Made by a program: the position numbers and the translations under genes | Shown: in pieces, positions 54,097 through 63,572 of the stretch | Numbering within the stretch: the stretch's first letter is position 1 | Layout: each line of letters starts with the position of its first letter | Notes under the pieces: model-generated | What the model saw: the letters and a program-made list of their open reading frames with translations, nothing else | What the model was told of the DNA's origin: nothing | The model's database searches: none | Assembly (NCBI RefSeq): GCF_009674675.1 | Contig: NZ_WKJC01000001.1 | Coordinates: forward strand, 248,001 to 312,000 | DNA length: 64,000 bases | Direction of reading: 5' to 3' | From: Kangiella sp. HZ709 | GTDB taxonomy: Bacteria > Pseudomonadota > Gammaproteobacteria > Enterobacterales > Kangiellaceae

Positions 54097-54750
54097 ATGC
54101 TAGCCACATCAAGCTCTACAGGCATGTTGCTGGATTTATTAAAAGCCGGCGGCTGGACCATGGTTCCAATCATTTTGTGTTCCTTTATCGCTATGGGGAT
54201 TATTTTTGAGCGATTTTGGTCATTACGCAAAGACAGTATTTTGCCAAAACACTTAGTGGCTCAGGTCTGGACATGGATTAAAAATGGTCAATTCGATAAG
54301 TCCAAAATGCGCGACCTCAAGAATTCATCAGCTTTAGGCGAAGTTTTAACTGCAGGTTTACTTAATCATCAGTTTGGCCGAGAGGCGATGAAAGCAAGTA
54401 TTAATGAGGCTGGGCGAGGTATTGTTATTCGTCTAGAGCGCTTCCTAAACACTTTGGGCTCTATCGCTCTAGTAGCGCCCTTATTGGGGCTTTTAGGTAC
54501 CGTTATCGGTATGATTAAAGTCTTTACCGTGATTCGTCTGGAAGGTGTGGGCAACGCTGATGCGCTAGCAGGCGGTATTTCTGAAGCCTTGATAACTACT
54601 GCCGCAGGAATGGCTATCGCGATACCTACGCTTGTATTGCATCGGTACTTTACTCGCAAGGTTGAAGAGTTAGTGACTGAGATGGAGCAAGAAGCCTTAA
54701 AAATGGTGGATGTTCTTCATGGCGAAAGAGAAATCTTTACGGGAGCTTAA
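54097..54750 (+). CDS. exbB: MotA/TolQ/ExbB proton channel family protein
   Basis: This 217-residue protein has three transmembrane segments (about 18-38, 120-145, 165-185) in the ExbB layout. Conserved blocks are LERFLNTLGSIALVAPLLGLLGTVIGMI (split at about 114-140) and GGISEALITTAAGMAIAIPTLV. Together with the next gene product it forms a proton-driven motor across the inner membrane. It is the first gene of the exbB-exbD-msbA-lpxK-ycaR-kdsB operon, so it may energise an LPS-related or TonB-like process. Confidence 0.88.
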   Translation: MLATSSSTGMLLDLLKAGGWTMVPIILCSFIAMGIIFERFWSLRKDSILPKHLVAQVWTWIKNGQFDKSKMRDLKNSSALGEVLTAGLLNHQFGREAMKASINEAGRGIVIRLERFLNTLGSIALVAPLLGLLGTVIGMIKVFTVIRLEGVGNADALAGGISEALITTAAGMAIAIPTLVLHRYFTRKVEELVTEMEQEALKMVDVLHGEREIFTGA

Positions 54751-54755
54751 GCTTT

Positions 54756-55172
54756 ATGTGGCTTAAAAAGCGAAAGGAAGATTTACAAATTAATTTAACA
54801 CCTTTGATTGATGTGGTGTTTTTACTATTGATTTTCTTCATGGTTTCCACCAGTTTCAAAAAAGAAACGAAAATCACAGTAAATCTGCCTGAAGCCAGTG
54901 GCGAACCGTCAGAAGCTTTACCAGCTTCAGTAGATATCAGCATCACCAAAGCGGGTGAGATTTATATCAATGGACAAGGTTTGTTAAATCGCCAAATCGA
55001 TACCATTAAAAGCGCCATTCAAAGCGTTTCAAACGATATCACTATTCCCGTGGTTATCAGTTCTGATGAAGATGCACCTGTCAAAGCGGTAATCAAAGTT
55101 ATGGATGCAGCAGGGCAGTTAGGCTTTAGTAATATCCAAATGGCAACACAGCAACCAAGCGAAGAGTCTTAA
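54756..55172 (+). CDS. exbD: ExbD/TolR family biopolymer transport protein
   Basis: This 138-residue protein has a short cytoplasmic N-terminus, one transmembrane helix (LIDVVFLLLIFFMVSTSF, about 17-34) with Asp19 (the conserved proton-path acid), and a periplasmic C-terminal domain. It pairs with the upstream ExbB-like protein. Its TAA overlaps the msbA ATG by one base, showing coupling to the lipid A flippase gene. Confidence 0.9.
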   Translation: MWLKKRKEDLQINLTPLIDVVFLLLIFFMVSTSFKKETKITVNLPEASGEPSEALPASVDISITKAGEIYINGQGLLNRQIDTIKSAIQSVSNDITIPVVISSDEDAPVKAVIKVMDAAGQLGFSNIQMATQQPSEES

Positions 55173-56926
55173 TGACAGAGTCATCCGCCACAGAACAAAA
55201 CAGCAAACAAGTTTATGGTCGTATCTTGGGTTATACCAAACGATATAAGTGGGCTGTATTTGTCGGTATCCTTGCTAATATTTTATATGCATTAGTAGAA
55301 GCTTCTTTTGTAAATGCAATTCAATATCTGGATGTTGCCATTGAAAATAAAGATCGCTATGTATTATTGGTAAAAACACCTTTAGTAATCATAGGGGCTA
55401 TTTTTTTGCGTGGCATTTTAAACTTTATTGCTACCTACTGCATTGGGTGGACCGGCCGAAAAGTGGTTCAATCACTAAGGCAGGAATTGTTTGAGCATTA
55501 CTTATATCAGCCGAACAGCTTTTTTAAAAATCGTTCTGCTGGTGAGCTAATCGCTAAAATCACTTTTAATATAGAGCAAGTCGCTCAAGCAAGTTCGCAG
55601 GCTATCACCATTGCGCTTCGTTCTGGCGGCATGGTGATCTTTTCATTGATCTATATGCTGATAATCAGTTGGCGCTTAACATTGTTTGTATTGATTATCG
55701 CCCCAGCGGTTGGCCTGATTGTTAATGTCAGTGCAAAACGCTTTAAAAAAGTCAGTAAAGGTATACAAAATACTGTTGGCGATGTTACTCATAAAACTGA
55801 AGAAAGCGTTAGAGCGCAAGAAGTCATAAAAATGTTTGGTGGTCACAGTAAGCAAGTGAGTGATTTTAATCAGGCTGCAAATAAAAACCGACTGCAAGAC
55901 ATGAAGTTGATTATTGCCCAAGGTCTAGCATCACCTATGATTCAATTTATTGCCGGAATTGGCTTTGCGGCAGTTGTTTACTTTGGCTCATTACAAATCC
56001 TTGATGGTCGCATGGCTGGCGGCCAATTTATTACTTTTATAGGCTTCATGATGTTGATATTAAAGCCATTAAAAGAATTATCTAACGTTAATAGCATATT
56101 GCAAAAAGGTATAGCCGGCGCGCAAAGTGTCTTTGAAATTTTGGATCGACCGTCAGAAAATGATAAAGGCTCCCTTGAGCTACACTCGGTTGAGCAAGGT
56201 ATAGAATATTCAAATGTCAGCTTCAGTTATAAGAAAAGTGATGAGTTAGTTCTAAACCAAATTAGTTTCGAGGTAAACAAGGGCAAAACTATTGCCTTAG
56301 TTGGGCGCTCCGGTTCGGGCAAAAGCACCATTACTCATTTGTTGCCTCGCTTGTATGATTTATCACAAGGGGCAATCAAAATTGATGGGACTGAGATTCA
56401 GAATTTCCAATTAAAATCACTCAGAAAACAAATTGCGATTGTCTCTCAGAACGTCATTTTGTTTAATGATTCAGTTAGAAACAATATTGCTTACGGTTTC
56501 GCTGAAGACGCTACTGATGAAGATATTATTAATGCTGCAAAAAACGCTAATGCTTGGGAATTCATACAAGAATTACCTGAAGGGTTAGATACCAATATTG
56601 GAGATAATGGTTCTTTATTATCCGGAGGGCAAAGACAACGTATAGCAATAGCGCGCGCAATTTTAAAAGATGCGCCTATTTTGATCCTTGATGAGGCCAC
56701 TTCAGCTTTAGATACTGAGTCCGAACGTCATATTCAAAATGCTTTAGAAAACTTGATGCAGAACCGAACAACAATCGTTGTAGCGCATCGTTTATCAACT
56801 ATAGAAAGTGCAGATGAAATTTTAGTTATTCATAATGGTGCAATAAAAGAGCAGGGCAGTCATCTAGAGCTTATAGCGGCTAAAGGTGAATACTATCGCC
56901 TACACCAAATGCAATTCTCAGAGTAA
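55172..56926 (+). CDS. msbA: Lipid A export ABC transporter
   Basis: This 584-residue half-transporter has six N-terminal helices (about 25-310) and a C-terminal ATPase. Walker A is GRSGSGKST (378-386), the signature LSGGQ is at 483-487, Walker B is ILILDEATSALDTESE, and the H-loop is VVAHRLSTIE. It flips core-lipid A across the inner membrane. Length and position before lpxK identify MsbA (E. coli 582). Confidence 0.95.
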   Translation: MTESSATEQNSKQVYGRILGYTKRYKWAVFVGILANILYALVEASFVNAIQYLDVAIENKDRYVLLVKTPLVIIGAIFLRGILNFIATYCIGWTGRKVVQSLRQELFEHYLYQPNSFFKNRSAGELIAKITFNIEQVAQASSQAITIALRSGGMVIFSLIYMLIISWRLTLFVLIIAPAVGLIVNVSAKRFKKVSKGIQNTVGDVTHKTEESVRAQEVIKMFGGHSKQVSDFNQAANKNRLQDMKLIIAQGLASPMIQFIAGIGFAAVVYFGSLQILDGRMAGGQFITFIGFMMLILKPLKELSNVNSILQKGIAGAQSVFEILDRPSENDKGSLELHSVEQGIEYSNVSFSYKKSDELVLNQISFEVNKGKTIALVGRSGSGKSTITHLLPRLYDLSQGAIKIDGTEIQNFQLKSLRKQIAIVSQNVILFNDSVRNNIAYGFAEDATDEDIINAAKNANAWEFIQELPEGLDTNIGDNGSLLSGGQRQRIAIARAILKDAPILILDEATSALDTESERHIQNALENLMQNRTTIVVAHRLSTIESADEILVIHNGAIKEQGSHLELIAAKGEYYRLHQMQFSE

Positions 56927-56940
56927 ACCGATTAAAGTGT

Positions 56941-57915
56941 ATGGCTATCAGTAAGTCGCAAATTTTCTTTGAAAAGTTATGGTACCGAGACACTGTTTGG
57001 TGGCTTTGGCTGTTTATACCTCTTCATTGGCTTTTAAAGGTTTTAGTTTGGCTTAGACATTCTTTTTATAAACTCGGTTTCTTTAAATCTAACAAACTAG
57101 ATGTGCCGGTTATAGTTATAGGTAATATCAATGTTGGTGGTACCGGCAAAACACCTTTCGCGGTTTATTTACTTAATTACTTAAAGGAACTAGGTCATAA
57201 GCCAGGTTTGATTACTCGTGGTTACGGTAGTGATACATCTCTACATCCGCAGCATGTTCAGCAGCAATCACAACTTAATGAAGTAGGCGATGAACCACTC
57301 TTAATTGTTAAAAATACCCAATGTCCTATCGTTGTTGATTATCAGCGATCGCGTGGTGCTCAACAACTGATTGATGATTTTGGCTGTGATATTGTGGTTT
57401 GTGATGATGGTTTACAGCACTATGCTTTACAGCGCGATCTTGAAATCTTAATTGTCGATAATTCACGTGGTTATGGTAATGGCTGGCTGATGCCATTTGG
57501 ACCTTTGCGCGAGCCAATAAGTCGTGCCAAGCTCTGTGATGTTAAAATCCTTAATGGTAAGGATATGACATTAGAGACATCGACATTAAAGTTCGTAGTC
57601 GATAGTTCATCAATTACGCCTGATGAATTAAAAACCCCCATCCATGCTGTTGCTGGCATTGGTAATCCACAGAGATTTTTCAACAGCCTCAAATCATTGT
57701 CTTTAGAGTTTTCCGAACAAAGCTTTCCAGATCATCATAATTTCCAAGCAGGCGATTTTACTGAGGAAGCAGGAAGTATTATCATGACTGAAAAAGATGC
57801 GGTGAAATGCAAAGCTTTTGCTGATAAACGTTTTTATTATTTACCGGTGACAGCAATACTTTCTCCAGAAAGCCAATCTGCATTACAGCAAGCCTTGAAT
57901 AAATTATTAGACTGA
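56941..57915 (+). CDS. lpxK: Tetraacyldisaccharide 4'-kinase
   Basis: This 324-residue enzyme phosphorylates the 4'-position of the lipid A precursor. The N-terminal membrane helix is at about 18-38. The P-loop is GNINVGGTGKTP at 61-72, followed by LITRGYGSD and VCDDGLQHYALQRDLEI, all family hallmarks. It lies 14 bases after msbA and 7 bases before the Trm112-like gene. Confidence 0.95.
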   Translation: MAISKSQIFFEKLWYRDTVWWLWLFIPLHWLLKVLVWLRHSFYKLGFFKSNKLDVPVIVIGNINVGGTGKTPFAVYLLNYLKELGHKPGLITRGYGSDTSLHPQHVQQQSQLNEVGDEPLLIVKNTQCPIVVDYQRSRGAQQLIDDFGCDIVVCDDGLQHYALQRDLEILIVDNSRGYGNGWLMPFGPLREPISRAKLCDVKILNGKDMTLETSTLKFVVDSSSITPDELKTPIHAVAGIGNPQRFFNSLKSLSLEFSEQSFPDHHNFQAGDFTEEAGSIIMTEKDAVKCKAFADKRFYYLPVTAILSPESQSALQQALNKLLD

Positions 57916-57922
57916 GTGAATC

Positions 57923-58114
57923 ATGAATTCAAAATTATTAGATATTTTAGTTTGTCCCTCTTGTAAAGGGCAGTTGTTATTCTTAAAAGATAAAGATGAA
58001 TTGGTATGCTGTTTTGACAAATTGGCTTATCCGATCCGTGACGACATTCCAGTGATGCTTGAAAGCCAAGCGCGAGAATTGAGGTTCGAAGAACTTGAGG
58101 CAATTAAAGCTTAA
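57923..58114 (+). CDS. ycaR: Trm112/YcaR family small zinc-type protein
   Basis: This 63-residue protein has [10 protein letters not shown] (Cys11 and Cys14) and a later [21 protein letters not shown]. These match UPF0434/Trm112-like proteins, which in bacteria sit next to kdsB. It may act as a small partner of a methyltransferase. It occupies the conserved lpxK-ycaR-kdsB position, with the kdsB ATG one base after its stop. Confidence 0.92.
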   Translation: MNSKLLDILVCPSCKGQLLFLKDKDELVCCFDKLAYPIRDDIPVMLESQARELRFEELEAIKA

Positions 58115-58115
58115 G

Positions 58116-58874
58116 ATGGAATTTATTGTTGTCATACCTGCGCGTTTTGCCTCAATGCGCCTACCAGGAAAACCGCTTGCCCTAATTGGTGACAAGCCGA
58201 TGATTCAGCATGTATACGAACGCTGCAGACTGGCGAATGCTGCCAGAGTAATAATCGCCACCGATGATGAGCGAATCGCTAAAGCTGCATCTGAATTTGG
58301 AGCCGAAGTTTGTATGACTGCTGCTGAACATCAATCAGGCTCTGATCGGTTGGCCGAAGTTTGTAGAACTCTTAATTTTTCAGATGATGATATTGTTGTT
58401 AATGTTCAAGGTGATGAACCATTTATCTCGCCGCTTAACATTGAGCAGGTTGCTTTGGGCTTAGCAAATTCCAAATCGAAAATGGCAACTTTGTCTACTC
58501 CAATAACCAGCGATGAAGAAGTTTTCAACTCTAATGTGGTTAAAGTGGTCTCAAATAATAACGACGAAGCACTATATTTCTCTCGAGCACCCATTGCTTG
58601 GCAAAGGGGAAGCTTTGAGCAAAAAGAAGTAAAAGATTTATCTCACTGCCAAAGGCATATCGGTATTTATGCCTATAGAGCAGGGTTTTTAGCTGACTAT
58701 GTTAAGTTGCCTGTATCTACTCTTGAGCAATTAGAATCACTCGAGCAGCTACGTGTACTAGAAAATGGCTATTCGATTCATATTGAACCAGCGAAAGAAG
58801 CCCCGGGTATGGGAATTGATACGCAAGAAGACTTAGCCCAAGCCCAGATAACCTATAAACTACTTCAGCTTTAG
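58116..58874 (+). CDS. kdsB: 3-deoxy-manno-octulosonate cytidylyltransferase
   Basis: This 252-residue enzyme makes CMP-Kdo from CTP and Kdo. It has the N-terminal VVIPARFASMRLPGKPL, then ATDDERI, VNVQGDEPFI and the C-terminal GMGIDTQEDL motif. ATG at 58116 gives the canonical N-terminus (MEFIVVIPARF); the frame from 58095 overlaps ycaR. Confidence 0.95.
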   Translation: MEFIVVIPARFASMRLPGKPLALIGDKPMIQHVYERCRLANAARVIIATDDERIAKAASEFGAEVCMTAAEHQSGSDRLAEVCRTLNFSDDDIVVNVQGDEPFISPLNIEQVALGLANSKSKMATLSTPITSDEEVFNSNVVKVVSNNNDEALYFSRAPIAWQRGSFEQKEVKDLSHCQRHIGIYAYRAGFLADYVKLPVSTLEQLESLEQLRVLENGYSIHIEPAKEAPGMGIDTQEDLAQAQITYKLLQL

Positions 58875-58877
58875 CTT

Positions 58878-59375
58878 ATGTATTCAGTACTGTTTGTCTG
58901 CTTAGGTAATATTTGTCGCTCGCCAACCGCTGAAGGCGTCTTTAAAAGCTTGGTGACCGATGCTGGTTTATCTAACCAAGTCTTCGTGGATTCCGCTGGT
59001 ACCAGTGCTCACCATGTTAATGAAGCTCCGGATCCTCGATCGCAACAAGAAGCTAAACGTCATGGCTATGATTTATCAAGGATCCGTTCGCGCAAAGTAA
59101 CGCCAAATGACTACGAAAAGTTTGATCTCATTATTGCGATGGATGAATCTAATCTTAACAATTTAAAATCATTTAAATCAAATGCTTACGATTCTAAGTT
59201 AAAGTTATTTTTAAAAGATTTTGCACCGCTTTTAAATATTCATGATGTGCCAGATCCTTACTATGGTGGGGCCAAAGGTTTTACCAAAGTCGTTGAATTA
59301 GTTGAACACGCTAGCGAAGGCCTACTGGAGCTTATTAAGGCTGAAATTAAGAGCAAGAGCCAGAAATACATATGA
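58878..59375 (+). CDS. Low-molecular-weight protein tyrosine phosphatase
   Basis: This 165-residue enzyme has the P-loop VCLGNICRSP with nucleophile Cys8 and Arg14 (C-x5-R), and the acid in VPDPYYGG. Such phosphatases often regulate polysaccharide kinases. Its location next to kdsB is seen in other gammaproteobacteria. Its TGA overlaps the ATG of the next gene. Confidence 0.92.
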   Translation: MYSVLFVCLGNICRSPTAEGVFKSLVTDAGLSNQVFVDSAGTSAHHVNEAPDPRSQQEAKRHGYDLSRIRSRKVTPNDYEKFDLIIAMDESNLNNLKSFKSNAYDSKLKLFLKDFAPLLNIHDVPDPYYGGAKGFTKVVELVEHASEGLLELIKAEIKSKSQKYI

Positions 59376-59911
59376 TGCATCCCGAACAGATACTCGATTT
59401 TTGGTTTAAAGAGATTCCCAGTAAACAATGGTGGATTAAAGATCTTGAATTTGACCTAGAAATAAAAGAGCGTTTTTTCGATGTCCATAAACAAGCCATG
59501 CTAGGTGAATTAGAACATTGGCGAGAGTCTATTAAGGGGCGTCTTGCAGAAATAATTATCTTAGATCAATTCTCCAGAAATATGTTTCGCAATTCTCCTG
59601 CAGCATTTGCATCGGATCCCTTGGCTTTATGTTTAAGTCAAAGTGCCGTTGATACTGGTTTAGATGTGAATATGTCTAATATCCAACGGCAGTTTCTCTA
59701 TATGCCTTATATGCACAGTGAGTCAAAATTGATTCATCAAGCCGCGGTTAAACTTTATAAGCAAATTCCCGAGCATGGTTATGAATTTGAACTTAAGCAT
59801 AAAGTAATTATCGATCGCTTTGGTCGTTATCCTCATCGTAATGCAATTTTGCAACGTGAATCAACTCACGAAGAAATCGAGTTTTTATCTAAGCCGGGCT
59901 CAAGCTTTTAA
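59372..59911 (+). CDS. DUF924 family protein
   Basis: This 179-residue helical protein has ILDFWFKEIPSKQWWIKD near the start, ILDQFSRNMFRNSPAAFASD in the middle, and FLYMPYMHSES and DRFGRYPHRN later, all hallmark blocks of DUF924. The fold resembles TPR-like bundles; the function is unknown. ATGA overlap with the phosphatase gene implies coupling. Confidence 0.88.
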   Translation: MMHPEQILDFWFKEIPSKQWWIKDLEFDLEIKERFFDVHKQAMLGELEHWRESIKGRLAEIIILDQFSRNMFRNSPAAFASDPLALCLSQSAVDTGLDVNMSNIQRQFLYMPYMHSESKLIHQAAVKLYKQIPEHGYEFELKHKVIIDRFGRYPHRNAILQRESTHEEIEFLSKPGSSF

Positions 59912-59923
59912 GTTTCAAAAGCC

Positions 59924-59940
59924 TATAATCTAGGTATAAT
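59924..59940 (+). promoter_or_regulatory. Candidate argS promoter with two TATAAT boxes
   Basis: Perfect TATAAT sequences lie at 59924-59929 and 59935-59940, 11 bases apart. No strong -35 is seen at 17 bases (GTTTCA at 59912-59917 for the second). They lie 32 bases or more upstream of the argS start. Confidence 0.5.
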
Positions 59941-59971
59941 GGCGCCAGTTTAAACATCCAATGACAGTCAT

Positions 59972-61738
59972 ATGTTGCTAAGTATTGAGCAAGAACTTTC
60001 GGAAATTTTCGGTAAAGCATTCGAATCATTAGAACTTCCTTTTAAATTAGGTGCTGTACAGCGCTCTAATCGTCCCGACCTTGGTGATTTCCAATGCAAC
60101 GGTGCTATGGCTGCGGCTAAGCTTGGTGCAGGAAACCCTTTTGTTACCGCAGAGAAAGTTGCTGAATTGGTAAACTCTAACGATCTGATTGAAAAGATTG
60201 ATGTGGTGCGTCCAGGCTTTATTAATTTATTTATTAAATCTAGCGCAATTTCGCAAAAGTTATCTCAACTAGCAGACGATTCTACTTTTGGTGTCGCTGA
60301 AGACCTGTCAGCTCACAAAGTTATGATCGATTTTGGCGGCCCGAATGTTGCCAAGTCAATGCACGTCGGGCATTTGCGTACAGCTATTATAGGCGATTCG
60401 TTACAACGTATTTTTCGTTTCAAAGGCTATGAAGTAGTTTCTGACGCGCATTTGGGCGATTGGGGCACTCAAATGGGTATGCTGATCGAAGGCCTTAAAA
60501 AACGCCAACCTGATTTAGTTTATTTCGATGAAACGGTGACCAATGATTATCCAACAGAGTCTCCAGTTTCTATTCAAGATTTGGAAGTGATATACCCAGA
60601 AGAGTCAGGCTTATGCAAAACCGATCCGGAAGCTGCCGAAAAAGCTAGAGCTGCAACTTTAGAATTGCAAAATGGCCGAGCTGGTTATAGAGCTTTATGG
60701 CAGCATTTTGTTAATGTTTCTGTTGCTACTCTAAAACGTGATTATGGAGAACTTGGCGTTGGTTTTGATCTATGGAAAGGGGAAAGTGATGCTGATCCAT
60801 TTATTCCTGCAGTATTAGAAGAGTTAGCTGACAAAGCGATATCTATTCAAGATCAGGGCGCTTTAATTGTACCTTTTAGAGATGAGGAGGGTGAAAACAT
60901 TATGCCTCCTTTAATCTTGCGTAAGTCAGATGGCGCAGTAATGTATGGCACCACTGATTTAGCTACTTTGTATGAGCGTGTGCGTGACGACAAAGCTAAA
61001 ACTGTTTTATATGTAGTTGATGGACGTCAACAACAGCATTTCAAACAAGTCTTCGCAGCCGCAGATTTGATGGGGTTTAATGAAAACACTCAATACGAAC
61101 ACAGCTATTTTGGCACGGTAAATGGCAAAGATGGCAAGCCATTTAAAACGCGTTCTGGCGGTGTTATGAAGCTGCACGATTTAATTCAAATGGCCAAAGA
61201 TGAAGCAAGAAAGAAAATTGCTGAATCTAATTTTGGTTCAGATTTCTCTCAAGATGAAAAAGAAGAAATTGCTCATAAGGTAGCGATTGCCACTTTGAAA
61301 TTTGCAGACTTAAGAAACTTTAGAATTAAAGACTATATTTTTGATTTAGAAAAATTTAGTGAGTTTGAAGGTAAAACAGGTCCTTATTTGCTCATGCAGG
61401 TTGCTAGAATAAAATCCATTTTGCGAAAAGCGAAAGGCATTGGCGCTGAAGCTGGAGCTCTTTTAGAAACCTCTGACAACGAAAAAGCCTTAAGTTATCG
61501 TTTACTGGAGTTTCCATCAGTTATTGATCGAACCATAGATAAAAGAGCGCCGCATTTTTTATGTGAGCACTTATATAACCTTGCTCAAGAGTATAGTTCT
61601 TTTTACCAAAAACAACATATTATGAAAGAACAAGATAACTTAAAACAAGCAAGTTTGCTTCGTTTAAGTCAGATTTGTATGCAGCAACTTGAAGCGGGAC
61701 TTCAACTTCTAGGCATCGAAACTTTAGAGCGGATGTAG
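59972..61738 (+). CDS. argS: Arginyl-tRNA synthetase
   Basis: This 588-residue class I synthetase has the N-terminal Add1-like domain (RSNRPDLGDFQCNGAMAAAK, about 31-50) and the HIGH motif as HVGH at 131-134. The sequence FKTRSGGVMKL stands at the KMSKS position, which is degenerate in most ArgRS, and the anticodon-binding C-terminal helical domain follows. Length matches E. coli (577). A hairpin directly follows the stop codon. Confidence 0.97.
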   Translation: MLLSIEQELSEIFGKAFESLELPFKLGAVQRSNRPDLGDFQCNGAMAAAKLGAGNPFVTAEKVAELVNSNDLIEKIDVVRPGFINLFIKSSAISQKLSQLADDSTFGVAEDLSAHKVMIDFGGPNVAKSMHVGHLRTAIIGDSLQRIFRFKGYEVVSDAHLGDWGTQMGMLIEGLKKRQPDLVYFDETVTNDYPTESPVSIQDLEVIYPEESGLCKTDPEAAEKARAATLELQNGRAGYRALWQHFVNVSVATLKRDYGELGVGFDLWKGESDADPFIPAVLEELADKAISIQDQGALIVPFRDEEGENIMPPLILRKSDGAVMYGTTDLATLYERVRDDKAKTVLYVVDGRQQQHFKQVFAAADLMGFNENTQYEHSYFGTVNGKDGKPFKTRSGGVMKLHDLIQMAKDEARKKIAESNFGSDFSQDEKEEIAHKVAIATLKFADLRNFRIKDYIFDLEKFSEFEGKTGPYLLMQVARIKSILRKAKGIGAEAGALLETSDNEKALSYRLLEFPSVIDRTIDKRAPHFLCEHLYNLAQEYSSFYQKQHIMKEQDNLKQASLLRLSQICMQQLEAGLQLLGIETLERM

Positions 61739-61739
61739 C

Positions 61740-61758
61740 GGTCAGAATGTTTCTGACC
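61740..61758. other. Hairpin after argS without a T run
   Basis: GGTCAGAA (61740-61747) pairs with TTCTGACC (61751-61758) around TGT, right after the argS stop codon. It has no T tail in either direction. Confidence 0.5.
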
Positions 61759-61773
61759 ACAAGAAATGATTAG

Positions 61774-62673
61774 TTAAAATATTATCGCGTAAAGAACTAA
61801 GCCTATGAGCAACCACTTTACTAAATAATAAAGATTCTTATTATATTGCTTAAGGTTTTTACCAACCTTTCTAATAGGATAAACCAGACCAAATATTTTG
61901 TTTAAGAAGCCTGTTTTATCTTCTTTACTATTTGGAGATTGAGTTGCCCGTGCCATTGTCATACTAAAAATCTTGTTAACTATGCTTGCCAAGAAATTAT
62001 TAGTAGGGCGTTCAATATCACAAAAGAATATGATTCGGTTTTCATCAGTTTGATTTTCAGCTCTATGCACGAAGGTCTCATCGAACATAACGGCTTCACC
62101 ATCTCTCCATGAGTATTTTTCGCCGTCCACGTAAATTGCACAATCATCAGAGTTAGGCGTTATAAGTCCTAAATGATATCGCAAAGAGCCCGCATAAGGA
62201 TCTCTATGAGGGTGTAATTTAGAGCCCGGTGGCAAAGCAGCGAACATTGCGGCTTTTACAGTTGGTATGCTAGAAATCAATTCAACTGTTTTGGGACACG
62301 CTTTTAATGCAGATGGCAGAGGTCCGTGATACCACTTTAAATAAAATCTCTTCCAACCTTGACGAAAAAAAGAGTTAAATCCAGCGTCATTATATCTATC
62401 TGAGCTTTTTATTTGCTCTTGTGATTGGAGTGCAAGAGCTTCTTCACGGATGATTTCCCAATTATCTTGAATGACTTGCAATTCTGGGAATTGCTGAAGA
62501 TCAACATAAGGTTTGTTTGGTACTTTTGAAGAGGCATACATCAAACAGTTCACAGGTGAGAAAAAAGCAGAATGATCCAAAAGTTGTCTAAATACTTTTA
62601 ACCTTAACTTGCCACGGAAGTGAATGTAGCCGGTACAAACTAGGAATACGGAAATGATAATAATAGCGGTCAT
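61774..62673 (-). CDS. lpxO: Lipid A hydroxylase LpxO
   Basis: This 299-residue member of the aspartyl/asparaginyl beta-hydroxylase family uses Fe(II) and 2-oxoglutarate and acts on a lipid A acyl chain. It has an N-terminal membrane helix and FRQLLDHSAFFSPVNCLMY. The metal motif is HRD at His156/Asp158, with distal His203 in FVHRAEN. The block AGFNSFFRQGWKRFYLKWY and the C-terminal hydrophobic tail are LpxO-type. Length fits (Salmonella LpxO, about 302). It lies downstream of and convergent to the msbA-lpxK-kdsB stretch. Confidence 0.9.
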   Translation of the reverse strand: MTAIIIISVFLVCTGYIHFRGKLRLKVFRQLLDHSAFFSPVNCLMYASSKVPNKPYVDLQQFPELQVIQDNWEIIREEALALQSQEQIKSSDRYNDAGFNSFFRQGWKRFYLKWYHGPLPSALKACPKTVELISSIPTVKAAMFAALPPGSKLHPHRDPYAGSLRYHLGLITPNSDDCAIYVDGEKYSWRDGEAVMFDETFVHRAENQTDENRIIFFCDIERPTNNFLASIVNKIFSMTMARATQSPNSKEDKTGFLNKIFGLVYPIRKVGKNLKQYNKNLYYLVKWLLIGLVLYAIIF

Positions 62674-62754
62674 TATGTTTGGCTAAAACAAATAAAAATT
62701 AATTATAACTTCCTTTGTATGTTAGTGAAAGAAAGCTTAGAAAAAGACTTTGCA

Positions 62755-63501
62755 TTAACTAGAACAACTCGGGCAACTAGGGTTTTTAGATAACTTAAAG
62801 GTATTGATCTTATTGTTTAGCAAATCAAACGTTTGATAATAGCCATCCAAAGCATTCAGCCCCAAAATCACTTTCAAGACTTCAGAAGCTTGCATGGAGC
62901 CGATTACACCTACAATAGGAGGGAATACGCCTTGTGATTCACAGTTTTCGTCATTGTGGTTGTTATTTTCAAACAAACATTCGTAGCATGGAGAGTTTTC
63001 AGTCAAGTTAAATGTAGTAATATGTCCTTGAAACTTAATTGCAGATGCATGTATCAATGGTATTTTCTTGGATAACGAATATTTATTTAACAAGTATCGA
63101 GTAGGGTAGTTGTCACTACAATCAATAATGACATCAATTTCATGATCCTTTAGCAACTGGCTGTTATCATCACTGATATTTTCGCTAACGGTATTAATTA
63201 TGGTTAGAGGGTTGATGGAATTAATCTGATTTTTTGCAGACTCTACTTTAGCAACACCTATATAATCGAATGAGTGAGCAATTTGTCGTTGTAGATTGGA
63301 ACTTTCTACTCGATCGCCATCCACCAATAGCATTTCCCCAATTCCTGCTGCAGCCAAGTAAAGCGCGCAACTTGAACCTAATCCTCCTAAACCAATAATG
63401 GCGACTTTGCTGCTTTTTATCTTCAACTGACCACTATCATCAATTTCAGGCATGATAATTTGACGACTATAGTGTATTAACTCTTTATCCGAAAGTGACA
63501 T
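62755..63501 (-). CDS. MoeB/ThiF-type sulfur-carrier adenylyltransferase
   Basis: This 248-residue E1-like enzyme adenylates the C-terminus of a ubiquitin-like sulfur carrier (MoaD or ThiS). It has the nucleotide motif GLGGLGSS (37-44), VDGDRVESSNLQRQ, DCSDNYPTR, and a catalytic-type Cys in NCESQGVFPPIVGV. Zinc cysteine pairs are in CYECLF and CPSCSS. Which carrier it serves cannot be told; no moaD or thiS is adjacent. Confidence 0.9.
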   Translation of the reverse strand: MSLSDKELIHYSRQIIMPEIDDSGQLKIKSSKVAIIGLGGLGSSCALYLAAAGIGEMLLVDGDRVESSNLQRQIAHSFDYIGVAKVESAKNQINSINPLTIINTVSENISDDNSQLLKDHEIDVIIDCSDNYPTRYLLNKYSLSKKIPLIHASAIKFQGHITTFNLTENSPCYECLFENNNHNDENCESQGVFPPIVGVIGSMQASEVLKVILGLNALDGYYQTFDLLNNKINTFKLSKNPSCPSCSS

Positions 63502-63572
63502 AGCACCAGAACGGTATATTTGGGCATTGGCAGTATTTTACTGCAACCTTAGCAATACTTCATCAAAAGCTG

